The notes below the pieces were generated by a model. It was not told the DNA's origin and did no database searches. It saw nothing but the letters and a program-made list of their open reading frames with translations. The position numbers and the translations under genes were made by a program. A stretch of DNA of 64,000 nucleotides from Paramecium sonneborni (Eukaryota; Ciliophora; Oligohymenophorea; Peniculida; Parameciidae). Of this stretch, positions 41,581-54,900 are shown piece by piece. The DNA lies in contig CAJJDN010000126.1 in assembly GCA_905182985.1 (NCBI GenBank), forward strand, positions 284,105 through 348,104, in the 5' to 3' direction. Each line of letters starts with the position of its first letter. Positions within the stretch are counted from its first letter, which is position 1.

Positions 41581-42054
41581 GTTCAAATAATATCTATTAA
41601 TCAAATTAATAAAGGGATTGATATTAACTATAGTCAATATCTGTTCGTATTGAGTTGGTTGGTTTTAAAGACACCGTTATATTTTATATAGTATTTAAAT
41701 GTATCTGTAGACTTAATTTTTCTGGTATAAACTAAAGATGAAACACGGTTTGGTCAAATGTATCTGTAGTTGATAAAATAATTTTAAACAAGTTCGTCAA
41801 TATTAAATTTCCATTCTATTGCTATTAATTTTTTTGGTTATAGAAATTCTTGTATTTCAATTAACCACAAAGAAAAAAGTTTTCTATATGTTAATTCATT
41901 AAGATCCACATGTACAAAATAAGTCTATTGATCTTAAAATAAATTTAACCAAAAAAAAAATGATTAAATAGAATAATATTACTATTTTTTTTCTTAGTTA
42001 ATGAAATTGTTTAATTTTTTAATTAAAGTAGTATAATAAAAAATTTAAAAAGAT
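41581..42054. other. Intergenic region with a direct repeat
   Basis: No supported gene. The 14-mer AAATGTATCTGTAG occurs at about 41698 and again at about 41758. A minus-strand TGA-free frame (about 41364-41914) includes TDTFDQTVFHLQFIPEKLSL, but it runs antisense through the end of the CHAT gene and has no clear start. Confidence 0.4.
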
Positions 42055-42424
42055 ATGATGAATATTAAAGTATTCAAGCTTAATTTTCAAAGAGGTATGT
42101 AATAAATTAACTATTATATATAGAAACAAAATTGAGAATATTTTTAGTGGAATTAAAAAGACATAAAAAAAGCAATCTATATTTGAAATAATTCAATATT
42201 GATCAATCCTAATTTTGATGAATCATAGTTTAAAAATGTATTTATTTCTATTTATTTTTAAGGATTTATTAATGAATAATTATTATATAAATATGGAAAA
42301 ATGATGTGATACAGTTTTTGATTACTTTAATAAAGCAATATAAATTAGTTTAAAGTATGAGAAGAGAGAAAACATCTAACTTGTTTACTTTAATTAAGAC
42401 ATTGAACTTATGGCATCTTTTTGA
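42055..42424 (+). pseudogene. Short broken coding region, possible helical-repeat gene remnant
   Basis: ATG 42055 reads MMNIKVFKLNFQR, then a 29-nt GTATGT...TAG intron and TKLRIFLVELKRHKKSN. One frame change leads to DESQFKND, a 25-nt intron, then NYYINMEK, a lone TGA at about 42304, and then good coding CDTVFDYFNKAIQISLKYEK to TGA 42422-42424. The last piece resembles a TPR-like helix, but weakly. The breaks suggest a remnant or base errors. Confidence 0.35.
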
Positions 42425-42668
42425 GATCGATTATTAATTAATTAATTTTTGTAGAATCTAAATTATCTTTTTGATTTAATTTGAATTTTATTTTATAACT
42501 ATTATGATATAAAATTTTCCTTATTAATACATTGAAAATTTAATGGATAATAATGTAAAAAGATTAATATTTTATTTAATATACGTTTTTAAATATTATT
42601 GATCAATAAAAAATTAATATAGTTGATAATACTTTAGAGAATTATGAGATATTTATATCATATATGAG

Positions 42669-43021
42669 TGGATAATTCAACATTATTTTATGTTTACATG
42701 AATGGTGAGATTGTATTAAACTTCATTATGGGCAAAGGTAAAAAATTTAATTTGTATTTAGTTGATTAGTTAATTATTTTTTAATAATTAAATTTAGACA
42801 AAAAATTTTCTCTTTTTTTTGACATAAACTATTTTTTTTTAGAGTTATCATTAAAATTGTATATGATCAATTTATTGTTAATTATATATTATCCTCTAAA
42901 AAAGACATTTAGATTTATTTCCTTTAATTTTAACTCTAATAAATAAGATGATTTTGGTCATGCAAAACTAGTGATGATTTAATTCTTGTTGTCAGACATT
43001 TAAATTGATTAAAAAACTTGA
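42669..43021 (+). pseudogene. Coding-like frame of unknown identity in the duplicated block
   Basis: After an in-frame TGA near 42667 the + strand reads DNSTLFYVYMNGEIVLNFIM and continues, possibly across a 24-nt intron, through a hydrophobic region to TGA 43019-43021. No start codon could be assigned and no family is recognised. Repeated at 43900-44252 in the second copy. Confidence 0.3.
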
Positions 43022-43725
43022 TCCAAATTAAATTTCAACTTTAGAATAAATCTAATTTTTAAATTGTAAGTATATTTTTGTATTATAAAACAATATAGAT
43101 AATTAATTTCATATATTAATGAGTATGAGAATTATAAATATAAAAGAAATTTTAAAAAATGAAAAAGAAAAATATTACTTTTTTTAGCTTTGTAATTCAA
43201 TTTTCTTTTTCATCGCTGATATTTTTAAAGATGTTCTTGATATAAACTTCAAATAGAATAATATACTAACTAAAATTAACATACAATGAGAACTTAGCCT
43301 TTAAATAATTGATGAAGAATGTTAAAATGCAGATTTATGTTTGAGAAAAAACCAGAAGAGTGTTAGAATTATTAGTTAAATATTAATTTGTGTTATGTTA
43401 CACACATATTTTTGATTATGATTTTCTATAAACTAATATATAGATACTTTATAAACCCATAAACACTTTGAATCATTATGACTCATAAATTAAAATAAAG
43501 GTTAAGAATTTCCTCTATTTGATTAGATATAAAAAACTAGTTGCTCATTCTTCCAATATCTTTCCTTATGTCATTTTTTAAGTTAACTAAAACAATTTTA
43601 TTTTTGTAAGCACAAACTAATCTAGGAACATTAGAAAAAAACACAGAAAATAAAACCCTTAAACTCTAAAAATCAACAAGAAAGTATTAGTTATTTATTT
43701 ATTTTTTAATTTAATATTATATAAT

Positions 43726-43866
43726 TCATTCGTTCCATCTCTTGATGAGATTCATATTTATTGAGCTAGCAAATCTCAGATGATTATTTTCAGAGAATTA
43801 TAAATCTGAACTTTCAATACTGGAAGCTAATGCCATTAAGACTTATGAACAACTTCTAAAATAAAA
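43726..43866 (-). pseudogene. Truncated 3' end of the B-box-like zinc protein (assembly copy)
   Basis: Same sequence as 44957-45097 shifted by 1231 bases. It begins abruptly at the N, so it is only the last 46 codons of the gene and almost certainly an overlap artefact. Confidence 0.6.
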
Positions 43867-43867
43867 N

Positions 43868-45097
43868 GAGAATTATGAGATATTTATATCATATATGAGT
43901 GGATAATTCAACATTATTTTATGTTTACATGAATGGTGAGATTGTATTAAACTTCATTATGGGCAAAGGTAAAAAATTTAATTTGTATTTAGTTGATTAG
44001 TTAATTATTTTTTAATAATTAAATTTAGACAAAAAATTTTCTCTTTTTTTTGACATAAACTATTTTTTTTTAGAGTTATCATTAAAATTGTATATGATCA
44101 ATTTATTGTTAATTATATATTATCCTCTAAAAAAGACATTTAGATTTATTTCCTTTAATTTTAACTCTAATAAATAAGATGATTTTGGTCATGCAAAACT
44201 AGTGATGATTTAATTCTTGTTGTCAGACATTTAAATTGATTAAAAAACTTGATCCAAATTAAATTTCAACTTTAGAATAAATCTAATTTTTAAATTGTAA
44301 GTATATTTTTGTATTATAAAACAATATAGATAATTAATTTCATATATTAATGAGTATGAGAATTATAAATATAAAAGAAATTTTAAAAAATGAAAAAGAA
44401 AAATATTACTTTTTTTAGCTTTGTAATTCAATTTTCTTTTTCATCGCTGATATTTTTAAAGATGTTCTTGATATAAACTTCAAATAGAATAATATACTAA
44501 CTAAAATTAACATACAATGAGAACTTAGCCTTTAAATAATTGATGAAGAATGTTAAAATGCAGATTTATGTTTGAGAAAAAACCAGAAGAGTGTTAGAAT
44601 TATTAGTTAAATATTAATTTGTGTTATGTTACACACATATTTTTGATTATGATTTTCTATAAACTAATATATAGATACTTTATAAACCCATAAACACTTT
44701 GAATCATTATGACTCATAAATTAAAATAAAGGTTAAGAATTTCCTCTATTTGATTAGATATAAAAAACTAGTTGCTCATTCTTCCAATATCTTTCCTTAT
44801 GTCATTTTTTAAGTTAACTAAAACAATTTTATTTTTGTAAGCACAAACTAATCTAGGAACATTAGAAAAAAACACAGAAAATAAAACCCTTAAACTCTAA
44901 AAATCAACAAGAAAGTATTAGTTATTTATTTATTTTTTAATTTAATATTATATAATTCATTCGTTCCATCTCTTGATGAGATTCATATTTATTGAGCTAG
45001 CAAATCTCAGATGATTATTTTCAGAGAATTATAAATCTGAACTTTCAATACTGGAAGCTAATGCCATTAAGACTTATGAACAACTTCTAAAATAAAA
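43868..45097. repeat. 1,230-base segment, copy 2 of a second N-joined duplication
   Basis: Second copy of 42637-43866, ending where unique sequence resumes at 45098. It contains the complete 3' end of the zinc-protein gene that copy 1 truncates. Confidence 0.9.
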
Positions 45098-45817
45098 ATG
45101 GACTTGCTTCTATTTAGCTTTTTCACATTAAAATTTAAAATCCTTTATGAAACATTTTGTTTGACATTTAAGGCAAATTATATTTCCATCTTCATCCAAA
45201 TAGTATGATTAACCACAATTGCAATGCCATCTCCTCATTTCTAAATGGCCACATATACAATCAGGAGGACAGGTTATAATCAATAACATTCTAAGTTTTG
45301 ATAGATCTAGAACTTATTTATTAGAATTTTAAGTTTATATTTTACCAAAATTTTATCTATTATAATAAAATGAATTAGTTTTGCCTTTTAAACTTTTAAT
45401 TTCTTATTTGAAAGATGTAATAGCTTGTGTTAGAATTGGTATTGTTTAATTAATTACTCCTGTGCGCTCTATTTAATCTAATTAAATAAATTTATTGACA
45501 AATTCTTCTAATTCTCTTAGATTACAATTCTCCATTATTTAAGTGGAATCTATTGTAACAGATCTAATAAGTTGATCAATTTCAGAAACGAACTCCAATA
45601 AATCATTCTATAACGACTTTAGTTTTTGATAGATGATTTATTTTGACTATGACCATTCCTTAAATACATAAATGCTTTTCAACTCTTTAATATGATTATG
45701 GTGATTTTCAATCATACATTATGCACAAGCTGGCCTTGATTTTTAGCAATCTATTTTGCAACATATAGTTTAAACAGGAGAGAATTAATGTCCATTTTAA
45801 TTACATTTTAATTCCAT
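44957..45817 (-). CDS. B-box-like / coiled-coil / zinc-ribbon protein
   Basis: ATG 45817-45815 to TGA 44957-44959, one uninterrupted frame of 286 residues. The N-terminus is a B-box-like zinc module: MELKCNQNGHQFSPVQTICC, then KIDCQKSRPACAQCMIENHH with HNHIKEL. A coiled coil follows (ELEEFVNKFIQLDQIER, SFKQEIKSLKGKTN). A second Cys/His-rich module has CPPDCICGHLEMRRWHCNCG, YYLDEDGNIICLKC and CFIKDFKFQC. This B-box-coil-zinc layout recalls TRIM proteins without a RING and is common in Paramecium and Tetrahymena families of unknown role. It probably acts as an oligomeric adaptor. It sits between the CHAT and the NACHT-WD40 genes. Confidence 0.72.
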
Positions 45818-45861
45818 TTACATAATAATATATATTATTTATCATTTTATCTTACTTTATA

Positions 45862-46700
45862 TCAATATATATATATTAATTTCTATATAATCATTTCTAA
45901 TTGCTTTTGTTAAAAATTGATTTTTTAAAATTATATTATAATATTACCTTTGCATTTTTAATTATCTTAAGATCCAAATTCTTTATTATTATCACTGAAA
46001 ATATCGAATTTTCTAATTTATTTACAATAATAAATAAGTGATTCATAAATAAATAACCAAATTATATCCTACCCATATTGAAACCTATTAACAATTAATC
46101 TAATTACAATTTTCAGGTTCATTTATTTAAGTAATTAATTGTATATACAATGGTATAAGTTAAATTTAGTTTTATATAGTTAAAACAAGCAAACTTTAAT
46201 GTTAGTTTATATTTTAATTTCTTTAAATATTATTATGTATTTCAAGTGAGTTATCATAATTTTATTATTATAATAATAAAAAAATAGATTTATAAAGAAA
46301 TTGCTTACTTTGAATTAATGTAATTATGTTTTATTCAACATGACATCAGTTCCAAATTAATTATGAGCTTTTTTCATTTTTAAATAATAATCAATCATTA
46401 TTCCAATAAATGCTACAAATTTTTATCTAAACTTATAAATTTTTTGCTTAAGGACATTTTCATTTTTGATGATGAGTTATACAAAACATATAATTTATCA
46501 ATTAAACCATTTAGATTTACCTTTCAAACTAAAACCATGACAATAATTCTTCTTATGTACAGATTTATAGATTGAATATCTCCAAGGGTTACTTTTTTAT
46601 TCTTTTATTTGATCGAACTTTTTGGAATTATTCCTTTAGTGACTTTCGAAAATTTTAAATTTTATTAAAGATTTTCTTCTTAGAATATATTATAAAATTT
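45862..46700 (-). CDS. Hypothetical protein spanning a duplicated block
   Basis: A long minus frame of about 200 codons ends at TGA 45862-45864 and contains KQKIYKFRQKFVAFIGIMID, MKKAHNQFGTDVMLNKTQLH and IRKFDIFSDNNKEFGSQDNQ. Upstream, in another frame, WRYSIYKSVHKKNYCHGFSL and RKSLKEQFQKVRSNKRIKK also look coding, so an intron or error lies near 46510. The start is not resolved. No family recognised. The part from 46002 on is repeated at 47191-47889. Confidence 0.4.
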
Positions 46701-47189
46701 AATGCTAAATCACTATAATAAATGAGGTATGATCAATATATATTATGATATATAATCTATTTTCTGATTAAAAAAATTATGTAATACATATATTGTTGAG
46801 TTTTCTCTGAATACAATTATAATAGAGATCCAATAGTTATTTGTAATAAATACCAGATTTATCTTAAAGTGAATGGACTAAACTAAAAAAATCTTTAAGT
46901 GTTCCAACTTACATATTAAAATGTTTCTTTGATTAAGTTAAAAACTGGTTAAAAATTTCATCGAAAACTAACAATGCACATCAACAAAATTCCAGTCAGT
47001 TATCTCCTTTATTATTAGATAATTGAAATATATAACATATTAAATAAAAGAGAATTAAGTAAGTTTTAATGATTTTTATAAGTGAGTATCAGAGTTTGTT
47101 TCATCAAGCTTTTTTACAACTCTCTAGAAGAGTAATTTGATTAAATAATAAAATAGAAAAAATTAAGAAAAATTGAATTAGAAGGAAGG
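46002..47189. repeat. 1,188-base segment, copy 1 of a third N-joined duplication
   Basis: Recurs from 47191 with a constant offset of 1189; the single N is at 47190. Looks identical throughout. Probably an unmerged contig overlap. Confidence 0.9.
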
Positions 47190-47190
47190 N

Positions 47191-48378
47191 TATCGAATTT
47201 TCTAATTTATTTACAATAATAAATAAGTGATTCATAAATAAATAACCAAATTATATCCTACCCATATTGAAACCTATTAACAATTAATCTAATTACAATT
47301 TTCAGGTTCATTTATTTAAGTAATTAATTGTATATACAATGGTATAAGTTAAATTTAGTTTTATATAGTTAAAACAAGCAAACTTTAATGTTAGTTTATA
47401 TTTTAATTTCTTTAAATATTATTATGTATTTCAAGTGAGTTATCATAATTTTATTATTATAATAATAAAAAAATAGATTTATAAAGAAATTGCTTACTTT
47501 GAATTAATGTAATTATGTTTTATTCAACATGACATCAGTTCCAAATTAATTATGAGCTTTTTTCATTTTTAAATAATAATCAATCATTATTCCAATAAAT
47601 GCTACAAATTTTTATCTAAACTTATAAATTTTTTGCTTAAGGACATTTTCATTTTTGATGATGAGTTATACAAAACATATAATTTATCAATTAAACCATT
47701 TAGATTTACCTTTCAAACTAAAACCATGACAATAATTCTTCTTATGTACAGATTTATAGATTGAATATCTCCAAGGGTTACTTTTTTATTCTTTTATTTG
47801 ATCGAACTTTTTGGAATTATTCCTTTAGTGACTTTCGAAAATTTTAAATTTTATTAAAGATTTTCTTCTTAGAATATATTATAAAATTTAATGCTAAATC
47901 ACTATAATAAATGAGGTATGATCAATATATATTATGATATATAATCTATTTTCTGATTAAAAAAATTATGTAATACATATATTGTTGAGTTTTCTCTGAA
48001 TACAATTATAATAGAGATCCAATAGTTATTTGTAATAAATACCAGATTTATCTTAAAGTGAATGGACTAAACTAAAAAAATCTTTAAGTGTTCCAACTTA
48101 CATATTAAAATGTTTCTTTGATTAAGTTAAAAACTGGTTAAAAATTTCATCGAAAACTAACAATGCACATCAACAAAATTCCAGTCAGTTATCTCCTTTA
48201 TTATTAGATAATTGAAATATATAACATATTAAATAAAAGAGAATTAAGTAAGTTTTAATGATTTTTATAAGTGAGTATCAGAGTTTGTTTCATCAAGCTT
48301 TTTTACAACTCTCTAGAAGAGTAATTTGATTAAATAATAAAATAGAAAAAATTAAGAAAAATTGAATTAGAAGGAAGG
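47191..48378. repeat. 1,188-base segment, copy 2 of a third N-joined duplication
   Basis: Second copy of 46002-47189, joining unique sequence at 48379. The + strand gene that begins in the block is complete only in this copy. Confidence 0.9.
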
Positions 48379-48820
48379 TTAAATCAATAGCCAGGAGAAT
48401 ACTATAGATTAATTCTTGGATTTATATAATCTGATTTAAATAGAGATAAGATGAATTAGATGAGTTTATGAATTAAAATTATAGATTATATTTGATAAAT
48501 TCTAAAATCCTTTAGATACGAATCTTAATGCTAATTTAGGTAAAATAATCCTAATAATTGAAAATAATTATAAATATCTGCAAGTAAATGATAGTACAGA
48601 CTAATCATTAATTGAGAAAGAATTAGGTAAGAATGGAAAGGTAGACTTTAAGTGGTTAAAGAAAAAGTAGTTGAAGGGATATTTTCTACCTCTAATTTAT
48701 AGATTTTAGCTTAAAATATGTAAATAAACTAAATTAAATTTATTCAAATAAATAAGATCAAGAAATATAGCTATAATCTAAAGTAAATTTATTTAAAAGA
48801 GTGATTCCAAAGTTTGTTGA
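47989..48820 (+). CDS. Hypothetical protein, 5' end unresolved
   Basis: Well composed coding from 47989: VFSEYNYNRDPIVICNKYQ, HRKLTMHINKIPVSYLLYYQ, IIEIYNILNKREL. A 24-nt intron (48248-48271) containing an in-frame TGA then joins SIRVCFIKLFYNSLEEQFDQ, GRLNQQPGEYYRLILGFIQ and SDLNRDKMNQMSL. One single-base frame change near 48465 leads to ELKLQIIFDKFQNPLDTNLN, KIILIIENNYKYLQVN and GKVDFKWLKKKQLKGYFLPL, ending at TGA 48818-48820. The start lies upstream in the block and was not found; a 20-nt intron just before 47989 is possible. Truncated copy at 46800-47189. No family recognised. It converges on the giant NACHT-WD40 gene, 136 bases apart. Confidence 0.5.
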
Positions 48821-48956
48821 AAAATAACAAATTTTTAATACGGAATTATTATGATATATTTTTATATAGATTTTATTTATACTCTGATAAATTAATTGGT
48901 TAAATAATTATTATAAATTCTAATGTATTATTGTTAAATTTATATCATTCGTCAAC

Positions 48957-51900
48957 TCAAATCGCCCCTTTTTATTTGAATAGTTAAAGAATTGACTTTG
49001 TATTTTAGTTGATTTACGCATTTAGCACTATGCATTAATTGGCTAATAATAAAGATTATCTGGCAAATGATTTATAGCAAATTAATCTGTATTATTTGTT
49101 TATATTTTCAATTACTGCAACTTAATTCTTTTCTTAAACTTCTTATTTTTCATCACTTTATTTTATAATTTAATCATTACTAATTTATTCCACTGAATAT
49201 AAATTTATAGACCCATCTTAAACTGCTGCTGAAATATCAATTCCATTAGGACTAAATTTAAAATCATAAATTTGATGATTTTAATTTTCTACAACCAAAT
49301 TTGGTTTATCGATAATTTAATTATTAGATGATGTTAAATCCCATAAGAAAATGGATCCAACTTTATTACCAGCAATTAATAGAGTTCCTAAAGGATTTAT
49401 TTCAAAAGAAATAATATTTTATATTTTTTCTAATTAAATGTTCTTAAACAAAGTTAACTTCTTATTATCTATAATTTTCACTATTAAGACACAAGCTTCA
49501 CATAAAATTGCAAATATTGAATCTATGGAAGCCGATTTTATACATTATCCATTTATATTTTCTAATGAGTTTTCTAATTAAATTTCTATTTGATCTAAAG
49601 TTGAAGTAAATAATTAGGGATTTCCATTTATTAGTGTTATAAAATATTTGTAATCTGATGAATATTAAAGGCCACTTACTTTTTCGTCTAACTCTTTTGT
49701 ATGTGATTGCTTTATTCTAACTAATTGCAACTTTTTTTCTTATTTGTAAACTAAAAAATCACCAAAAGGAGAAATAGCCAGAACTGAATTATATTCATTT
49801 TTTTTATCATAAATAGCTACTTATTGACATTATCCATCATCTAAAACTTTCCATACTTTTATTTATGTATCAAATCCGCAAACAAAATATGCCTATCTTG
49901 AAGAAAATGAGAAACTATTTATATATTTATTAAACTAAATTGAGTGAATTTCTTAAATTGTCTCTAGATTTCTTATATCTAATATCTTGATTTCCTTATC
50001 ACATTTTATTATTAATGTCTTTAATTCTATAAGCATGACTTAGTTACCACACCATTAAGAAGTATTTAATATTTATTTTTCTTCTTTAAAGTCCCATATA
50101 ATTATGCCTTATTTACTTATCGATGCAATAAAATTTTTATCGTAAGGAATGTGAAAATTAACAGGATTATGTTGTTCATCTATTAAAAGTTAAGTTTATA
50201 CAGGTTATATAAATTCAATCTGATTTTCATTACCCTAAACTTAAAAAATTGATGAATGTTTAGGACAGAAAGTATAAAATTTCTAATCATTTATCTTCCA
50301 AATATATTTTAATTTTATTTAAAGATCTTCTTAAATTTAAAAGAAACAAATAGAATCTTTTAAACAACAAATCAACTCAGTGTCATCATTTGTAAAAGTT
50401 AAGTTTACAATTTATTTTTTATAAATGATATTAATATTATTTTCTTTATAAATTTCTTCTTTAAGATTCAATAAATAAATCTTATAATCTTATGTGAATG
50501 TAGCCATTAAAATCTCTTTAAAAGAAAAAGTTGTTGCAAGACCATTTAAATCAAGAATTTGATAATTATCTTTATCGTTGAGATTAACAATGTTAAGTGG
50601 GCTATTATTTTATGAGTATACTATAAAATTGCATTACTATGAAAAATTAAAACTAATTTTACAATATGGATTTAAACTTTCTATAACCCGAATAATTTCA
50701 CTAGAATTATTTTTTATGTCACACTTTTTAATTATGCTATATTCGGATACTGTATATAAAATATTTGAATCATCCCAGCTAAATTCAAAATGTTGTATAC
50801 TGCTTTCTAAATTAGGAATCTCTTTCTCTAACTTTTCAGAGATTTCAAAGACATAAATTGAATATTTATTAGAAACAGCTAAAAATCTATCATCATTTGA
50901 TATTTTAATTTAGGCTGTTTCAGTTTAATGGTAAGGATTTTTAAATGTATTTTAAATTTCTCCAGTAACACTATTTAATAGTGTTATTTCATAATCATAA
51001 TTTAGGAATATAAAAAAGTTTTCACTATTTGATAAATAACTACATGCAATGTACATGCTATATTTTATATCAATAGAAGGTTTTTAAACTTACATTTAAT
51101 CAAGTTTTGATATCATTATTAAATCACTATTCATACATACTATGTAATCTTGATAATAATTCCAAATTATATCAATTTAAATAATAAAATAATTCAAACT
51201 AATTTTTGATTAAATTATCCAAGTATTGTTTATTTTTTACCAAAAAATCACATTATTCTATCTATCTACTGATAATAATTTTTCACCATACTTCCAAGAT
51301 TTAATCATAACTACCACATGAGAATGCCCTACAAGATTTTCATTTTACTTATTTGATAAATCATGAACTTAAATTAATGTTTCATCACCAAAAAAAATAA
51401 TATTATTATCCTATATGAAAATAAGATTATTATTATAAAATGAAGAGAGTTCAAATTTATACTCTTATTTACCAATTTCATTCATATTCCAAACTTAAAA
51501 TTTATGAACTTTTACATTTTCTTCTTGATTATTTTTATTTTTATTTTATTCACCTTTATCATTGGTAAGAGTAGTAAAAGATCCTGATGGACTAAAATGT
51601 AATTCATCTGGATTTAAATACATTTCCTATATTTTATAGTATAGAGTTGCTTCGTGTGGAAATTTAACATCCCACAAACAAATTGATTCATCATAACTTC
51701 CTGATGCCAACCATTGAGAACAACAAGAGAATTATAAACATTTTATTTACGAAGTATGTTCTTCTAACTAAATGATAAAGTTCTTGTCTATTAAATCCCA
51801 TAAAATTATTGATTAATCGTCACTAGATGATGCAATAATTAGCCCATCTCTAGAGAAAGCAATTTAACTTACACGTTTTTAATGTCCTTTTGATATTTTT

Positions 51901-54900
51901 TATTATTCACTTAATTCAATATTCCATAATTTAATTTATTTGTCATCACTTGCAGAAGCCAAACATTTACCATCAGATGAAAAAGATAATTAATTAATAA
52001 CACTTGTATGACCTTCAAATACTGCTATTTTCTTTTTAGCATTAATATTCCATAAAAATATTTTTTAATCCTCACTAGATGCTAATAATTAAGCTTTTTA
52101 AGAATAAATTAAACTTGTAATATCATTTTCATGTTCTCCCAATGGTGTTTTTTTTTCGCAATTATACCTTTCTTAACTAATATTAAGTAGATATATTTAA
52201 TTCTTTTAACCAATACAAATAGTGTTTTTATCAATTTATACAAAACAAGTAATAATACCATAAAAACTTGTGTAAGTATTTAAATCATCTCTTAAATCCA
52301 ATCTATATGTCTTGATAGCTTCAGATGTTGCAAAAATTATTGAATTATCATCAGATAATAGAAAAGAATTTCTATGATAGGCATTTCCTTTTTTTAGTTC
52401 ATTAATAATTACCATTTAGGATTTTAATATCCAATTTAAATTCATTAATTTAAGCTTTTCTGAATACATAACAGCTATATAACCAAAATAAGGAGTAACT
52501 GATACTTTCTTACATTCTGATCCAAACTATAAAGAACATAGCATTTTTAGTTATTTTTTTTCATCAATAGAAAATATTATTACTTATTTTTAATCTTTTT
52601 TATAAGCACACAAATAATCACCGTTTTTTGAAAATTGGATAGGGTATGTATAATTATCATAATATACAGTCAACGATTTATCTTTCAAAACGTCATAAAA
52701 TTCAAATTTGTTATTATTAAACTCCGTGTTTTTATAAGCAATTAATTACCCATTAAATGAAATTGATGATTATTTAAATTCTTGTTTAAATAATTCAAAT
52801 TTTTAAGTTAAAAAATTAAAAATACCTGAACCACTTTAATTTCGTAATAAGATTTTATTTTAAGAATCAAAGGAATTTATTTGAAGCACTTTATTATCTA
52901 GAATTGCAAATTTAATTTTTTATTAAATTTATATTTGTCTAATTACAAAATCAGAATTAGGCCTATAACATAGATAATCATTGTTACATGACCAAGAAAA
53001 GTATTTTGAATCAGTATTGTTATAAGATCTAAATTCATAGATATTGGAAGTATCTTCAATATTTAATAATTTTATTATATTTTTACATATTAAAATTAGG
53101 ATCTTTTCGTTTTAGCTGAGCTCAGCACTTTATATCTCTTCACAAATAACTAAATTAAAGATTTCTTTTTACGAATTCATATCCATCTTAATAATTCTTG
53201 ATTAATTTATAATTATGCAATGCAAACTATCTGAAAAGAATTCTACAATATCAGCTCTAAATGTCAATATAGAAATCTATTATTTCCAATCAAAAATTGC
53301 TACATCAGTATAGCCCTGTGTAACCATATATCCATTTGTTAGAAATTAAACAAACCAATATGAAGTTGGTATTATATACTTTAAATTGCATTTAGACAGA
53401 GCCATAATTTCTAATTCTTTATTCATAATATACATAAGATTTTAGTCATTATCAATCAATAATAATTAACTAATTTCAGCCTCATATCTATAATAACTAA
53501 TATAAGGATGGTAAGCACTAATCATTTCAATATTATTTTCAGAATATTTCCATATTCTAATGTATTTTCCAGCAGTAACAAAAAACTTTCCATCTTTAGA
53601 GAAATTAAAACTATTATATGATGAATCCTCAGGAAGTTTATAATTTTTAATACTCTATCCTGTATTTTTATTCCAAAGTCTTAAATATTTATCTTATGAT
53701 ATTAATGCAAAAGATATTCCATCTGGACAAAATTGAATTTATGGGTTATGGTAATATGAATCTCGATCTTGTAACAATATTTCCTCACACTTATTTAAGT
53801 TCCATAATTTGTCGCTATTAATAACCAAAGTCTCATTATCAAAAGATACATAAATACCTCTATCAATATTAAATTAAAATTCTAATATTTTTGTTGCTGA
53901 TCCATTTATTTCATCTATAATTCTGATTTTCTAATCGTTAGTTGAAATAATTAATAATGAACCATCAGGTGAATAATTGATTAAATATACCTTAATACCC
54001 TCATCAATTTCATCGAATTTTTAACATTCAAAAGGATCTTTACTAATATTCCAAAAATATAAAATTCCTTAATAATCAATTACAGATAATATAGGTTTGA
54101 TGGGTGAAAAGACCATTTGATCAACTTTTCCTATATCTTCAATACCATTATATATACGCTTTTTTTCTTTATAATCATATAACATTATTCTACTTTCTTT
54201 GGATTTACAAGCCAATAATTACTAATTAGCTTAGAATGAAAACTAAATTACTTATTCACAAAATAAACGAATGGAATTATTTGATTCATCATAATTCTAA
54301 TTCTTATCATCATAAATTATAATTTCACTAGAACATTTTTCAAATACTAGATTCTAATAATGAAATTAACGTTATTCTCTTTCAGAAGGATCAAATTCCT
54401 AAAAAGTATTCATGTTCAAAAATATTTTATGATAATCTTTAAGTCTAATTTTTAATCTCTATTCATTGTTATCTAGCTCGATTTCAATAATTTCTTCACT
54501 TAAAAATATACTATTAATAATTGCTTTAGTGTTTAAATCAAGTATTTCAATTTTTCTATCTTGGATAATAAAAGCCAGATTAGATTTAGGAAATAATTAA
54601 ACAAGATAGGATTATTAAATATTAGTAAAATAAGTAGAATCATCATACTAAAATTCTCCATAAGCAAGATAGTTTAATGCTCCTATGACTATTTCTCTTT
54701 CATTTAGTATGGTTAAATATTAGATTTCATATTCTTAAAATGACAAAATTTAGCATTTATTATCATTCCTCAAATCCCATAATAATAGTAAGTAGTTACA
54801 TGCAGACGCTAATCTTTTTCCATCTTTACTGAAAGCTAAGGCTGTAATTGTTCCTGTATGTCCTATTAAATTTCTTTCATGCTTGGTTTCTACTTTAATT

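Larger units (their letters stand above)
42637..43866. repeat. 1,230-base segment, copy 1 of a second N-joined duplication
   Basis: Recurs from 43868 with a constant offset of 1231; the single N is at 43867. Looks identical across the length. Same pattern as the 12.7 kb block, so probably an unmerged contig overlap. Confidence 0.9.

Noticed and set aside
41364..41914. Minus-strand open frame of about 180 codons
   Set aside because: Its last third is antisense to the intact CHAT gene and no start or family was found; long TGA-free frames are common by chance here.
38396..42424. TGA as a sense codon (Trp, Cys or selenocysteine)
   Set aside because: Nearly all well-defined genes in the window end cleanly at TGA and use TGG and TGT/TGC normally. 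The internal TGAs cluster with frame slips, so errors or pseudogenes explain them better.
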